Below are positions 16,547 through 25,560 of a DNA stretch of 49,611 nucleotides, piece after piece. A program made the position numbers and the translations under genes. The DNA comes from an uncultured Woeseia sp. (GTDB taxonomy: Bacteria > Pseudomonadota > Gammaproteobacteria > Steroidobacterales > Woeseiaceae): positions 1-49,611 of the forward strand of contig CAJWFK010000020.1 of assembly GCA_913031125.1 (NCBI GenBank). Direction: 5' to 3'. Below the pieces are notes generated by a model, which saw only the letters and a list, made by a program, of their open reading frames with translations, ran no database searches and had not been told where the DNA came from. How positions within the stretch are numbered: the first letter of the stretch is position 1; each line of letters opens with the position of its first letter.

Positions 16547-17959
16547 TCAGGTTTCCAGATAAGGTCGGGGATCAGCAACCGATCCTTCGATTGCAGATGC
16601 CGCTGCCGTCAAGGGGCTTGCCAGTATTGTTCGGGCACCGATACCTTGGCGTCCTTCGAAATTGCGGTTACTGGTGCTAACGCTCAATTGTCCGCTAGGT
16701 ACTGTGTCGCCATTCATGGCTAAACACATAGAGCAGCCCGACTCCCTCCATTCTGCCCCTGATTCAAGGAAGATCTTATCCAGTCCCTTTTCCTCCGCCT
16801 GCATTTTTATTTGTTGGGAGCCCGGCACGACCAACATACGCACATCTTCAGCAACCTTACGCCCTTCAAGGATCTTGGCTGCTTGTTCTAGGTCTGAAAT
16901 TCGTGAATTGGTGCAACTGCCGATAAAAACAACATCGACAGGGGACTCAGTTAGTGGCTTTCCAGGGGTTAGCTGCATATAGTTGAGCGCTTTTTTAAAC
17001 CCGGAGTCACCACTCGCTGGTATTTCCTCTGCCACTGGCATAACCATTCCAGGGTTGGTGCCGAATGTGACCATGGGTTCAATGGCACTTCCGTCAATGG
17101 TGACCGATCTATCGTATTCGGCCGAACGATCGCTGGCTAAGCTCGTCCAGTGTTCTACTGCCTGATCCCATGCCTTCCCTTTTGGCGAACGCGGGCGACC
17201 CTTGAGCCATGACATGGTCGTGTCGTCCGGGCCTATCATGCCGGCACGCGCACCAGCCTCGATTGACATGTTGCAGATGGTCATTCGTGCTTCCATGCTC
17301 ATTTGTTGGATGGCATTGCCGCAATACTCAATAACGTGCCCGGTTCCCCCATCAACCCCGATCTCTCCGATGATGGCGAGTATGATGTCTTTTGCGGTTA
17401 CACCGGTCTGCAGTGTACCGTTGACCTCAATCGCAAAGGTCTTTGGCTTTCTTTGCAATAGACATTGCGTAGCTAGTACGTGGCCAACTTCGGTTGTGCC
17501 TATACCAAAGGCAAGGGCACCAAATGCGCCATGGGTGCTGGTATGACTGTCACCGCACACAATGATCTTACCAGGTTGGGTTGCTCCTAGTTCTGGCCCG
17601 ATAACATGGACTATCCCGCGAAGTTCACTATCAAACCCTAATAGCTCAAGCCCAAACTCGGCACAGTTATCCTCCATCGTCTTCACTTGGTTAGCTGCGC
17701 CTTGGCCCACGATCGCAAGGTCCTTGAAAGATTTAACGGGCGTTGTTGGTATTGAATGATCCATGGTGCCCAAGGTCAGGTCAGGGCGGCGAACCTTTAG
17801 CCCTTTTTCTCGTAGTAGTGAGAAGGCTTGTGGTGTTGTCACCTCATGCATAAGGTGCAGGTCAACATACACAATCGCGGGGGTATCAGGCGTTTCGTCT
17901 TTGACAAGGTGTGAGGACCAGACTTTTTCGAAAAGGGTTTTAGAGGCAGATTTATTCAT
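16547..17959 (-). CDS. leuC: 3-isopropylmalate dehydratase, large subunit
   Basis: LeuC is an aconitase-family protein with a 4Fe-4S cluster held by Cys in SCTNSR and in the pair [12 protein letters not shown] and [16 protein letters not shown] at the N-terminus and [20 protein letters not shown] are typical. I start it at ATG 17959, giving 470 residues and an ATGA overlap with ilvE; an upstream in-frame start at 17989 would add ten unrelated residues inside ilvE. The gene is 2 nt upstream of leuD. Insertion of ilvE before it, within a leu operon, is less common than leuA-leuC adjacency. Confidence 0.95.
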   Translation of the reverse strand: MNKSASKTLFEKVWSSHLVKDETPDTPAIVYVDLHLMHEVTTPQAFSLLREKGLKVRRPDLTLGTMDHSIPTTPVKSFKDLAIVGQGAANQVKTMEDNCAEFGLELLGFDSELRGIVHVIGPELGATQPGKIIVCGDSHTSTHGAFGALAFGIGTTEVGHVLATQCLLQRKPKTFAIEVNGTLQTGVTAKDIILAIIGEIGVDGGTGHVIEYCGNAIQQMSMEARMTICNMSIEAGARAGMIGPDDTTMSWLKGRPRSPKGKAWDQAVEHWTSLASDRSAEYDRSVTIDGSAIEPMVTFGTNPGMVMPVAEEIPASGDSGFKKALNYMQLTPGKPLTESPVDVVFIGSCTNSRISDLEQAAKILEGRKVAEDVRMLVVPGSQQIKMQAEEKGLDKIFLESGAEWRESGCSMCLAMNGDTVPSGQLSVSTSNRNFEGRQGIGARTILASPLTAAASAIEGSVADPRPYLET

Positions 17960-18897
17960 GATGCTTTCGAGCTCACGTCTTCCAACCACCCTTCAGAATC
18001 TTCGGTTTTCCCGCTAAAAAGACCGAAGAATACTTCTTGTAACTCTTTGGTTATTGGGCCACGGCTGCCTGCACCGATTTTAATACGGTCAACCGACCGG
18101 ATGGGTGTTACTTCAGCCGCTGTCCCCGTGAAAAATATTTCATCCGCCAGATAAAGAGCCTCGCGTGGTATTGCCATTTCGGTTACCTCTAGGCCTATTT
18201 TCTCAGCCAGTTTGACGATGGCATCTCGTGTCAGACCAGTTAAGATCGACGAAGAGGAGGGAGGTGTCATTATCTTGCCATCTGCAACTACAAATACATT
18301 TTCTCCTGCACCTTCACTCACCGTGCCGTCCGTTGAGAGGGCTATACCTTCAGCAAATCCGAGTCGTTTAGCTTCAGTACTTATTAATTGTCCGGATAAA
18401 TAATTACCGCCGGCTTTTGCCATCGCCGGAATTGTATTCGGCGCAACCCGCTGCCAACTTGATATGCAGACGTCGACGCCTTGTTCCAGGCCCTCACTTC
18501 CCAGGTATGCTCCCCATTCCCACGCGGCAACCGCCACATCCACCTTATGGTCAGCTTTTGGGGCTAGCCCTGGCGGACCTAAACCAAGAAGTGCTATAGG
18601 ACGAATATAAGGGTTATTTTCAAAGGCATTTTCTACCACGATATCCTTGCAGACCTGAATGAGCTCGTCACATTCATATTCCATACTCATCCTGTAAATT
18701 TTTGCTGAGTTATAGAACCGTTTCATATGATCCGTAAGCCGAAAAATTTTCATCCCATCGGGCGTTTTATAGCCGCGAATTCCTTCGAAAACGGAGGACC
18801 CATAGTGAAGCGCATGGGACATCACATGCACAGTTGCATCTTCCCACGGAATTATTTCACCATTCATCCAGATCAATTTTCCGCCAGCAAAAGTCAT
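17956..18897 (-). CDS. ilvE: Branched-chain amino-acid aminotransferase
   Basis: This 313-residue fold-type IV PLP enzyme transfers the amino group between glutamate and the 2-oxo acids of valine, leucine and isoleucine. It has [16 protein letters not shown] near 30, the PLP lysine in [19 protein letters not shown], and [12 protein letters not shown] near the C-terminus. A 91-nt gap to leuA upstream holds a 12-bp perfect palindrome, GCTAAGCTTAGC, at 18933-18944. Its stop overlaps the leuC ATG, tying transamination to the leucine branch. Confidence 0.95.
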   Translation of the reverse strand: MTFAGGKLIWMNGEIIPWEDATVHVMSHALHYGSSVFEGIRGYKTPDGMKIFRLTDHMKRFYNSAKIYRMSMEYECDELIQVCKDIVVENAFENNPYIRPIALLGLGPPGLAPKADHKVDVAVAAWEWGAYLGSEGLEQGVDVCISSWQRVAPNTIPAMAKAGGNYLSGQLISTEAKRLGFAEGIALSTDGTVSEGAGENVFVVADGKIMTPPSSSSILTGLTRDAIVKLAEKIGLEVTEMAIPREALYLADEIFFTGTAAEVTPIRSVDRIKIGAGSRGPITKELQEVFFGLFSGKTEDSEGWLEDVSSKAS

Positions 18898-18988
18898 TCG
18901 TTTACTCCCAGGAACTACATTGTTATCGAGGCGCTAAGCTTAGCAAGGGGCAGCCTGCTTGGCACCTATCTGAAAATTTATTTGTTGT

Positions 18989-20557
18989 CTAGATTGAGGC
19001 GCGGTTGATGTCAGGTGCCAACTGCGCATCTGTCAGCCCCCGCTCTTGCCTGCGCAATATACGGTTGATTACTTCAAGATAAGCTCGTGCAGCTGCCTCG
19101 ACGATATCCTGACTGGTTCCGTTGCCTCTGTAGGACTGCCCGTTAAATTCCACTGTAACCGTTGCTTCCCCCTGGGCGTCTTCACCTACTGTTGCACTGT
19201 GCAATTCAAAGTTACGAAGAGTTAACTGGATCCCGGTTATTTTTTCCAGTGAGATGAACGCTGCCTCAACTGGACCATCAGCGGTTGCCGAATCTTCGTG
19301 TTCTTTTCCATCTTCATTGAGAAGCTGGATGTTTGCGGTCGCGTCAGTAGCAGTCCCTGATGTTATTTGTAAAGTTTTTAGGGTCCACGGTCCTGCTGAT
19401 GCGCTGTCGACGTTCATAATTATTGCCTCGATATCGCCGTCGTACATGTCTTTTTTCTTATCCGCTAGCTTTTTGAATTCCTGGAAGGCACGGTTAAGCT
19501 CGAAGTCATCAAGATCAAATCCCAGTCCTTCCACACGATCACGAAAAGCATGGCGTCCACTATGTTTCCCAAGAACCAGGTTTGATTTGCTGATGCCAAC
19601 GTCTTCTGGCTTCATGATTTCATAGGTCGAAGCATGCTGAAGCATGCCATGTTGGTGAATACCTGCTTCATGTGCAAAAGCGTTGTCACCGACTATTGCT
19701 TTGTTACGAGGTATCTGCATGCCCGTTATTCCGGATACCAGGCGTGCTGTCGGGTACAGCCTGGTAGTATCAATTTGCGTGTCCATACCAAAGAACTCGT
19801 TTCGAGTTTTAAGCGCCATCACTACTTCTTCGAGCGAGCAATTACCTGCACGTTCACCGATACCATTAATGGTGCATTCAATTTGACGCGCCCCTGCGTA
19901 AACAGCAGCCAAACTATTTGACACAGCCATTCCAAGGTCATCATGGCAATGCACTGACAGAGTTATATCTTCGATACCTGACACATGAGCATGTAAGTAG
20001 CGGAAAAGCTCGTCGAATTCCGCAGGAACTGTATATCCAACGGTATCCGGTATATTCACCGTGCGAGCGCCTGCCTCGATAGCTGCGCTAACGACTTCAG
20101 CGAGATAGCCGAGCTCAGTACGGGACGCATCTTCAGGTGAGAATTCCACATCATCGCAGAGTTCTCGTGCCATTTTTATAGCGCCTACCGCATTTTTTAT
20201 TATTTCCTCCTTCGCCATCTTCAGCTTGTATTCTCGATGAATTGCGCTCGTGGCGACAAAGACATGGATTCGATGGTTATCAGACCCTTTGACTGCAGAG
20301 TGGACTTTCTCAATATCATCCGGATTGCAGCGTGCCAGCCCACAAATGATCGGTCCACGGTTTTCATCAGCGATGGCCTTGACCGCATCAAAGTCGCCAG
20401 GGGAGGCTGCAGGGAAGCCTGCTTCAATGATATCCACGTTTAGATCGGCCAGCGCTTTAGAGATCCTAAGCTTTTCGCGTAGGGTCATGCTGCAGCCGGG
20501 CGCTTGCTCACCGTCCCGCAAAGTGGTGTCGAAGATCTTTATGTGATTATCTTTCAT
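18989..20557 (-). CDS. leuA: 2-isopropylmalate synthase
   Basis: The 522-residue enzyme condenses 2-oxoisovalerate with acetyl-CoA, the committed step to leucine. The catalytic TIM barrel has DTTLRDGEQAPGCSM near 10, the metal motif VHCHDDLGMA, NGIGERAGNC, and the flexible-linker GKHSGRHAF. The C-terminal LeuA dimer domain from about 390 binds leucine for feedback inhibition; its glycine-rich loop is seen in GNGTSQDIVEAAARAYL. It starts 28 nt after ilvC, in the same transcript, which is preceded by the leucine-rich leader. Confidence 0.96.
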   Translation of the reverse strand: MKDNHIKIFDTTLRDGEQAPGCSMTLREKLRISKALADLNVDIIEAGFPAASPGDFDAVKAIADENRGPIICGLARCNPDDIEKVHSAVKGSDNHRIHVFVATSAIHREYKLKMAKEEIIKNAVGAIKMARELCDDVEFSPEDASRTELGYLAEVVSAAIEAGARTVNIPDTVGYTVPAEFDELFRYLHAHVSGIEDITLSVHCHDDLGMAVSNSLAAVYAGARQIECTINGIGERAGNCSLEEVVMALKTRNEFFGMDTQIDTTRLYPTARLVSGITGMQIPRNKAIVGDNAFAHEAGIHQHGMLQHASTYEIMKPEDVGISKSNLVLGKHSGRHAFRDRVEGLGFDLDDFELNRAFQEFKKLADKKKDMYDGDIEAIIMNVDSASAGPWTLKTLQITSGTATDATANIQLLNEDGKEHEDSATADGPVEAAFISLEKITGIQLTLRNFELHSATVGEDAQGEATVTVEFNGQSYRGNGTSQDIVEAAARAYLEVINRILRRQERGLTDAQLAPDINRASI

Positions 20558-20585
20558 GTCAATTCTCCAGCGTTTGACACACTAT

Positions 20586-21572
20586 TTAGTTTTCCAGCCA
20601 ATCCATTTGGGCTCTTAACGTTGCCCCTACTTTTTCTATCGGATGATCGAGGTCAGCGGACATAAGGGCCTTGTATTCGGGTTGGCCTGCCGCGTTCTCC
20701 GCTATCCATCGATCAGCAAAAGTACCATCTTGAATCTCATCTAGTACCTCTTGCATTTTGCCCCTGACGTGATCATCTATCACTCTCGGGCCACTTATCA
20801 TGTCTCCCCAGGCCGCTGTTTCGCTAATAAAATTATGCATCTTGGCGATGCCGCCTTCATGCAGGAGGTCTACGATGAGTTTCATTTCATGCATGACTTC
20901 GTAGTAAGCCACTTCTGGTTGATATCCATTTCTTACAAGAGTTTCGTAACCCGCTACTATTAATTCGGTAGCGCCCCCGCAAAGAACAGCTTGTTCCCCG
21001 AATAGGTCTGTTTCAGTTTCTTCTGCAAAAGTGGTTTCTATTACTCCAGCTCTAGCACCTCCGATCCCCGCCGAATACGCCAACGCAAGTGGAAGGGCGC
21101 TTCCGGTTGCATTCTTTTCAACGGCAACAAGGCAGGGTACGCCATGCCCTTCCTCGTACTGACGCCTGACTAGATCCCCCGGGCCTTTTGGCGCAATGAG
21201 AACGACATCCAGGTCTGCTCGCGGTTGTATCTGCTTGAAATGAATATTAAAGCCATGGGCAAAGAGGAGTGCGGCCCCATTGTCGATATTACTCAATACG
21301 CTTTCATAGAGTTTTGCTTGCGAGGTATCCGGAGTCAGGATCGCGATTATGGTCGCCCCCTTGACCGCATCAGCTGGTTCCTGAACGAGAAATCCATCTG
21401 CTTCTGCTTTGGAGAAACTTGGACCATTTTTGCGGGCACCGATTACTACGCGAAAGCCGCTGTCTTTTAGGTTTAGTGCATGCGCGCGTCCCTGGCTACC
21501 GTAACCGAGTACAGTGATTTGTTTGCCTTCAAGGCAGCCATGGTCAACATCTGCTTCCGTATACATTTGCAT
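20586..21572 (-). CDS. ilvC: Ketol-acid reductoisomerase, class I
   Basis: The 328-residue enzyme rearranges and reduces acetolactate/acetohydroxybutyrate. The N-terminal Rossmann motif is [17 protein letters not shown], followed by [13 protein letters not shown] and the knotted domain with [19 protein letters not shown]. The short class I length is seen. The Arg after IGA suggests NADPH preference. Ribosome site AGGA sits 7 nt before the ATG. It is the first enzyme gene of the ilv-leu run; a terminator, a Leu-rich leader ORF and a promoter lie in the 250 nt upstream. Acetolactate synthase is not in the window. Confidence 0.96.
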   Translation of the reverse strand: MQMYTEADVDHGCLEGKQITVLGYGSQGRAHALNLKDSGFRVVIGARKNGPSFSKAEADGFLVQEPADAVKGATIIAILTPDTSQAKLYESVLSNIDNGAALLFAHGFNIHFKQIQPRADLDVVLIAPKGPGDLVRRQYEEGHGVPCLVAVEKNATGSALPLALAYSAGIGGARAGVIETTFAEETETDLFGEQAVLCGGATELIVAGYETLVRNGYQPEVAYYEVMHEMKLIVDLLHEGGIAKMHNFISETAAWGDMISGPRVIDDHVRGKMQEVLDEIQDGTFADRWIAENAAGQPEYKALMSADLDHPIEKVGATLRAQMDWLEN

Positions 21573-21623
21573 TTTATTTTCCTAAGTGAATCAAAAATTT
21601 AAAACTCATTATCAACTATTAAT

Positions 21624-21655
21624 AAAAAACCCCACAATCCTGATGGGATGCGGGG
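21624..21655 (-). terminator. Attenuator terminator upstream of ilvC
   Basis: On the minus strand CCCCGCATCC (21655-21646), loop CATCA, then GGATTGTGGGG (21640-21630) form a stem of about 10 pairs with one bulged T and one G-T pair. Six T residues follow (21629-21624). It lies 30 nt after the leader-peptide stop and about 50 nt before ilvC. A terminator between a promoter and the first enzyme gene only makes sense as an attenuator. The competing arm is GGGTAGCGT (21691-21683), which can pair with ACGCCAACCC (21662-21653) and would take three of the four outer C residues. Confidence 0.85.
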
Positions 21656-21685
21656 TTGGCGTCAATGAAATTTTATCGTTTTACG

Positions 21686-21787
21686 CTACCCGCGATTTCT
21701 CCTTGATAGGAGCAATAGTAAAGAGAGCCGACCCAGGAGGTCACCGGCAATAATTTCTTCACCCGTATTTACGAATCTAAGTTCCAT
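21686..21787 (-). CDS. Leucine-rich attenuation leader peptide of the ilvC-leu operon
   Basis: The 33-residue frame starts at ATG 21787 and stops at TAG 21688-21686. It contains nine leucines, five in a row at residues 23-27 (TTA CTA TTG CTC CTA, 21721-21707), plus Leu17, Leu18, Leu21, Ile12 and Ile13. The stop codon lies within the antiterminator arm. A ribosome reaching the stop would cover that arm and let the terminator form; one stalled on the Leu run would leave it free. This is the logic of leu/ilv attenuation known from enterics, though the peptide itself is unlike any I can recall. No Shine-Dalgarno site precedes the ATG; the promoter suggests leaderless translation. Confidence 0.75.
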   Translation of the reverse strand: MELRFVNTGEEIIAGDLLGRLSLLLLLSRRNRG

Positions 21788-21795
21788 AAGAAAAG

Positions 21796-21824
21796 ATCAT
21801 GTTAGATAGTTCGGCTGGTGTCAA
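21796..21824 (-). promoter_or_regulatory. Sigma-70 promoter of the ilvC-leu operon
   Basis: Read on the minus strand, a consensus -35 TTGACA (21824-21819), a 17-bp spacer and -10 CATGAT (21801-21796, 4 of 6 matches). Transcription would start at about 21789-21787, at or next to the A of the leader-peptide ATG. It is the best promoter sequence I see in the window. Confidence 0.7.
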
Positions 21825-22349
21825 CTGTGACGTTGGGGTTATTTGGTGGACTGTTCTTGAGCCAGAGGTGTATTTTACAAAAGATGTATTCATTGTTGGA
21901 TTAGGTAAAGGAATTTTTTAGTATTTTTGGTAACGATTGGTCGTTGGTATAAGTAATCAATAGACCATACGAATGCCCAGTAGAACTGCCAGAAGGTTTT
22001 AATGAGTGAAGTAAGATACTGATAGTGTGTTTCAGTAACTGAATATAATGTTGTCGAAATACTAGCGATATTGAATGCATATGGTATTCTTGTCGCCCGG
22101 TTAAACGGGGCGTCGAAGAAAATTGAGGACGGCAGGGATTGTACTCAGCGGCGACTCTTGTAAAAATAAACAAAAGGTTAAATAAAATCGATTGCCTACG
22201 CTAACCAGCAGAGGGGCGCGGGCGCTAGGGGGAGGAGATGGTTAAATGCTGATTAAGGCAAATAACCTGATCGTTGCGTAAGATGCTTAGAGATGTCAGC
22301 GCAGCTCACTCATGAAATCTATATTAAACGCGATTAATTAGGAGTATCA
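21825..22349. other. Long divergent intergenic region between ilvC leader and TonB-system genes
   Basis: About 525 bp with no convincing gene; a 90-codon minus-strand frame (21901-22173) has no family features. Seen: a hairpin-like CGCCC-GGGCG pair around 22096-22114, a G-rich stretch at 22211-22240, a possible -10 TATATT (22320-22325) and ribosome site AGGAG for the first gene. I looked for a Fur box, expected for a TonB system, and did not find a clear one. Confidence 0.4.
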
Positions 22350-23141
22350 ATGAAACGGTGCAAATACAGCAGCCGGTGCACAAAGACTGTTGCAGCAGCA
22401 GCAATTGTGATCGGTGGCAGCGTCTTCGCTCAATCGGCAACTGTTGATCAGGTTCTGGAGGCGGACCTGCGTAGGCTTGATCTGGCGCAGGAGTCTCAGG
22501 AGCGGATTAATGGAGTGGTTGAGAGAACGAGGTCTCTTGCAGATGACTATCGTGCTATCAACAAAGAGATAGAGGGGCTTAAGGTCTATAACAGGCTTAT
22601 GACCGCCCAAACCAATGGACAACAGGCAACATTGGATGATATTGCCTTGTCGATGGAACAGGTTGACTCGATTAATCGTCAAATCTTTCCGTTAATGGAA
22701 AGGATGATCGATGGTCTTGAGCAGTCCATCGGGCTTGATATTCCCTTTTTGGTTGACGAACGCAACCGACGCGTGTCGGATTTAAAAGACATCCTGGAAC
22801 GGTCGGATGTTAGTGTCGCAGAAAAATTCCGGAAGGTGATGGAGGCTTATCAAATTGAGATGGACTACGGTACAACCAGTGAGTGGTATCGAGGCGAGCT
22901 TAATGTTGATGGGTCGGTGCGTGAATACAATATGTTCCGCGTCGGGCGTATTGGGCTGTATTTTCAGTCAGACGATACAAACATTACCGGGTGGTATAAC
23001 TCGGAGAGTGGGCAATATGAGTTACTTGATAATGAGCATCGTAACGAAGTTCGTAAAGGGATTAGGATAGCCCGTCAATTGATAGCTCCTGAGCTAATGC
23101 TGTTGCCTGTTCAAGGCCCCGAAAATGCGGAGGGTGTTTAA
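22350..23141 (+). CDS. DUF3450-family exported protein of a TonB system
   Basis: The 263-residue protein has a Sec signal (AAAAIVIGGSVFAQS, cleavage near residue 28) and a long helical, coiled-coil N-terminal half (about 30-130) followed by a compact domain with EMDYGTTSEWYRGEL and NMFRVGRIGLYFQ. This is the DUF3450 pattern. Such genes regularly precede TtpC-type ExbB genes in gammaproteobacterial TonB clusters, as here with a 3-nt gap. It would be periplasmic and may contact the TtpC periplasmic region, which has the similar motif DVVRVGTFNIVFED. Function unproven. Ribosome site AGGAG is 6 nt before the ATG. Confidence 0.85.
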   Translation: MKRCKYSSRCTKTVAAAAIVIGGSVFAQSATVDQVLEADLRRLDLAQESQERINGVVERTRSLADDYRAINKEIEGLKVYNRLMTAQTNGQQATLDDIALSMEQVDSINRQIFPLMERMIDGLEQSIGLDIPFLVDERNRRVSDLKDILERSDVSVAEKFRKVMEAYQIEMDYGTTSEWYRGELNVDGSVREYNMFRVGRIGLYFQSDDTNITGWYNSESGQYELLDNEHRNEVRKGIRIARQLIAPELMLLPVQGPENAEGV

Positions 23142-23144
23142 GCC

Positions 23145-24503
23145 ATGAAATATATTTCTATTTTAATAGCTTATGCGTTTTTAGTGTGCGGAATTGCGCA
23201 AGCACAAGAGGATGCCTCCTCAATGGATCAGTTACTACAACAGATCGAAAGAGGTCAGGCTCGCGATAGCGCTGACGCACGTGAGCGGGAAGCTCGTTTT
23301 GCTCAGGCGCGTAATGAGCAGCAGAATTTACTGAATGAGTCTCGACGTGAAAGGACCAGGGAAGAAAACCGGAGTGCACGCCTGGAGGCTCTGTTTAATT
23401 CCAATCAACAAAAGATCGTTGACGCCCGGGCGGCTCTTGATGAGCGGTTGGGCGCCTTGAAGGAGCTTTTTGGTGTCCTGCAAACGGTATCTGGTGATGC
23501 TCAAGGTCGTTTCAACACGTCACTTACCAATATACAGTTTCCTGACCGAGAGGACTTCTTGGTTCAGCTCGGTAGCAAAATGGCAGGTGCGAATTCCCTT
23601 GCGTCAATTGAGGAAATTGAACGTCTGTGGTTTGAGCTACAGCGGGAGGTTGTGCAATCTGGAAAAGTCGCACGTTTCCCAATGGATATAACGCTTGCAG
23701 ACGGCGAAGTTGTGAATACCGATGTGGTCCGTGTTGGTACGTTTAATATCGTCTTTGAGGACGGGTATTTGCAGTACGGAAGCACAGGTAACGTGAGTGA
23801 ACTGCAGCGCCAGCCAGAACAAGGCAGATACACGGGCTCAACTGGAGATATGCTCGACGCTGATGCTGGGGAAACTGTAACGTTTGGTTTGGACGGTACC
23901 AGAGGCGGAATCTTAGCGCTTCTTGTTGAGTCTCCCACTATAAAAGATAGAATTAATCAGGGTGGGATCGTTGGTTATTGCATTATCGGCTTAGGATTAG
24001 TCGGGCTGCTGATTGCTGGCGTTAGGTGGATGGGTCTTTCTAGTGCCTCGCGTAAGGTTACAGCCCAGCTGAAGTCCGATACCGCTAGTAACGATAATCC
24101 GTTAGGAAGGGTTTTGGCGGCGTATGAGGCTAATCAGGACGCTGACACTGAAACCATCGAACTAAAGCTCTCGGAGGCAGCCTTAAAGGAGATGCCAGAT
24201 TTAACCAAAGGCTTGTTGTTCATAAAGGTGATCTCAGTGGTCGCGCCCCTGATGGGTCTTCTTGGAACTGTTACCGGTATGATCAAGACATTCCAAGTAA
24301 TTACATTATACGGTGCAGGTGATCCGAAGATGATGGCTGGTGGTATTTCCCAGGCTTTGATGACCACAGTGCTTGGCCTGTGTGTGGCTATCCCGATGGT
24401 TCTTATACATACGCTAGTAAGTGGACAGAGCCGTAAGATAGTTAACATCCTGCAATCCCAGAGCGCTGGCATCGTTGCCGCGCATTCGGAGAAGCAGGCC
24501 TGA
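23145..24503 (+). CDS. ttpC: TtpC-like long MotA/TolQ/ExbB-family protein
   Basis: The 452-residue protein has a signal peptide (residues 1-20), a large periplasmic coiled-coil region (about 25-130), a beta-rich part with RVGTFNIVFED near 200, then an ExbB-like channel domain. Its membrane segments are near 270-290 (IVGYCIIGLGLVGLLIAGV), 350-375 and 400-420. The ExbB signature VAPLMGLLGTVTGMIKTF is clear. Length and layout match TtpC of the Vibrio TonB2 system, an extra inner-membrane protein needed there for energy transduction. The order DUF3450-ttpC-exbB-exbD-tonB-TPR supports this. Confidence 0.88.
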   Translation: MKYISILIAYAFLVCGIAQAQEDASSMDQLLQQIERGQARDSADAREREARFAQARNEQQNLLNESRRERTREENRSARLEALFNSNQQKIVDARAALDERLGALKELFGVLQTVSGDAQGRFNTSLTNIQFPDREDFLVQLGSKMAGANSLASIEEIERLWFELQREVVQSGKVARFPMDITLADGEVVNTDVVRVGTFNIVFEDGYLQYGSTGNVSELQRQPEQGRYTGSTGDMLDADAGETVTFGLDGTRGGILALLVESPTIKDRINQGGIVGYCIIGLGLVGLLIAGVRWMGLSSASRKVTAQLKSDTASNDNPLGRVLAAYEANQDADTETIELKLSEAALKEMPDLTKGLLFIKVISVVAPLMGLLGTVTGMIKTFQVITLYGAGDPKMMAGGISQALMTTVLGLCVAIPMVLIHTLVSGQSRKIVNILQSQSAGIVAAHSEKQA

Positions 24504-24526
24504 TACTCAGCTCATAAGGAAAAGCG

Positions 24527-25054
24527 ATGCTTTGGTTTTTTGACAGTATTGAAGCTATCCGCGACTTCATGGAGTTGGGTGGGCCGGTGTTGCGCTGGAT
24601 CGCCATAACCATCTTCTTGATGTGGGTGCTAATCCTTGAGCGGTTACTGTATTTCCGTTCATCGATGAAAGAGATGCTAGATGGTATACACGCGTCTTGG
24701 GAGAATCGTTCTGAGCGCCGTTCCTGGCATGCTCACATGATCCGCGAACGTATGATCTCGCAGTTTTCTCAGGCGATTAATAGTTCGATCCCTATGATTC
24801 AGACTCTTGTCGCATTGTGCCCACTGTTAGGTCTCTTAGGTACAGTGACGGGAATGATCAAGGTATTCGAGGTTATGGCTGTGTCAGGATCTGGAAATGT
24901 TCGGGCAATGGCAGCGGGTGTCTCTCAGGCAACAGTTCCTACAATGGCAGGAATGGTCGGAGCATTGTCAGGGGTACTACTGGTAACATTATTAAGCCGC
25001 CGTGCGGCACGTGAAGTAGAGTTCCTCGAGGACTCACTCACTATGGATCACTAA
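24527..25054 (+). CDS. exbB: ExbB-family proton channel subunit
   Basis: The 175-residue protein has three membrane segments: near 20-42 (VLRWIAITIFLMWVLILERLL), about 85-115 and 130-155. LCPLLGLLGTVTGMIKVFEVMA is the family signature. With ExbD it forms the proton-driven stator that energises TonB. It is the short ExbB2 type, standing next to the long TtpC homologue, so the operon encodes two different ExbB-family proteins. Gaps to both neighbours are under 25 nt. Confidence 0.9.
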   Translation: MLWFFDSIEAIRDFMELGGPVLRWIAITIFLMWVLILERLLYFRSSMKEMLDGIHASWENRSERRSWHAHMIRERMISQFSQAINSSIPMIQTLVALCPLLGLLGTVTGMIKVFEVMAVSGSGNVRAMAAGVSQATVPTMAGMVGALSGVLLVTLLSRRAAREVEFLEDSLTMDH

Positions 25055-25067
25055 AAGGTATATTCAA

Positions 25068-25478
25068 ATGCGTAGAGGACAAGGTGGACTAGGGCAGGAA
25101 GAGGAAGAAAATGAGATTAATCTCACGCCGATGCTCGACGTTGTATTTATCATGCTCATCTTCTTCATCGTTACCGCATCCTTTATCAAGGAAGCGGGTA
25201 TCGACGTTAACCGGCCGGATGCGCCAACGGCAGAGTCGGTGGCTGATGCAAACATTTTGATCGCGATTAGCTCGAATGATGAGATCTGGATTGATCGTAG
25301 ACTGGTTGATCCACGGGCTGTGCGGCCGAACATTGAGCGGTTACATGCCGAGAACCCCAAGGGTTCTGTCGTTATCCAGGCAGATAAGAAGTCGACGAAT
25401 GAAATGTTGGTTACTGTCATGGACGCAGCGAGAGCGGCAGGAGTTTTCAATGTGTCGCTGGCTGCGGCTAACGACTAG
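25068..25478 (+). CDS. exbD: ExbD-family biopolymer transport protein
   Basis: The 136-residue protein has a short cytoplasmic N-terminus (EEENEINLTPMLDVVFIMLIFFIVTA) whose membrane Asp in PMLDVVF carries protons in the family. The periplasmic domain ends in VVIQADKKSTNEMLVTVMDAARAAG. It pairs with ExbB to drive TonB. The gene follows exbB by 13 nt; 82 nt separate it from tonB. Confidence 0.93.
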   Translation: MRRGQGGLGQEEEENEINLTPMLDVVFIMLIFFIVTASFIKEAGIDVNRPDAPTAESVADANILIAISSNDEIWIDRRLVDPRAVRPNIERLHAENPKGSVVIQADKKSTNEMLVTVMDAARAAGVFNVSLAAAND

Positions 25479-25560
25479 GAAACGGAAATTAGAGTAAAGC
25501 AGGGTTATACTTGGTTTTGATGATAGATTCAGGTAGTAAGATCACCTAGGAGCGTTGAAA

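Noticed and set aside
17960-17989. Longer leuC N-terminus starting within ilvE
   Set aside because: The ten extra residues do not resemble LeuC, and ATG 17959 forms a normal ATGA overlap with ilvE.
21673-21762. Alternative GTG-start leader frame (MKKLLPVTSW...) overlapping the Leu-rich one
   Set aside because: It has few branched-chain codons, no ribosome site, and its stop lies beyond the antiterminator arm; the ATG frame with the Leu run explains the terminator better.
22211-22240. G-quadruplex in the G-rich stretch upstream of the TonB operon
   Set aside because: Only three runs of three or more G are present; a stable three-tetrad quadruplex needs four.
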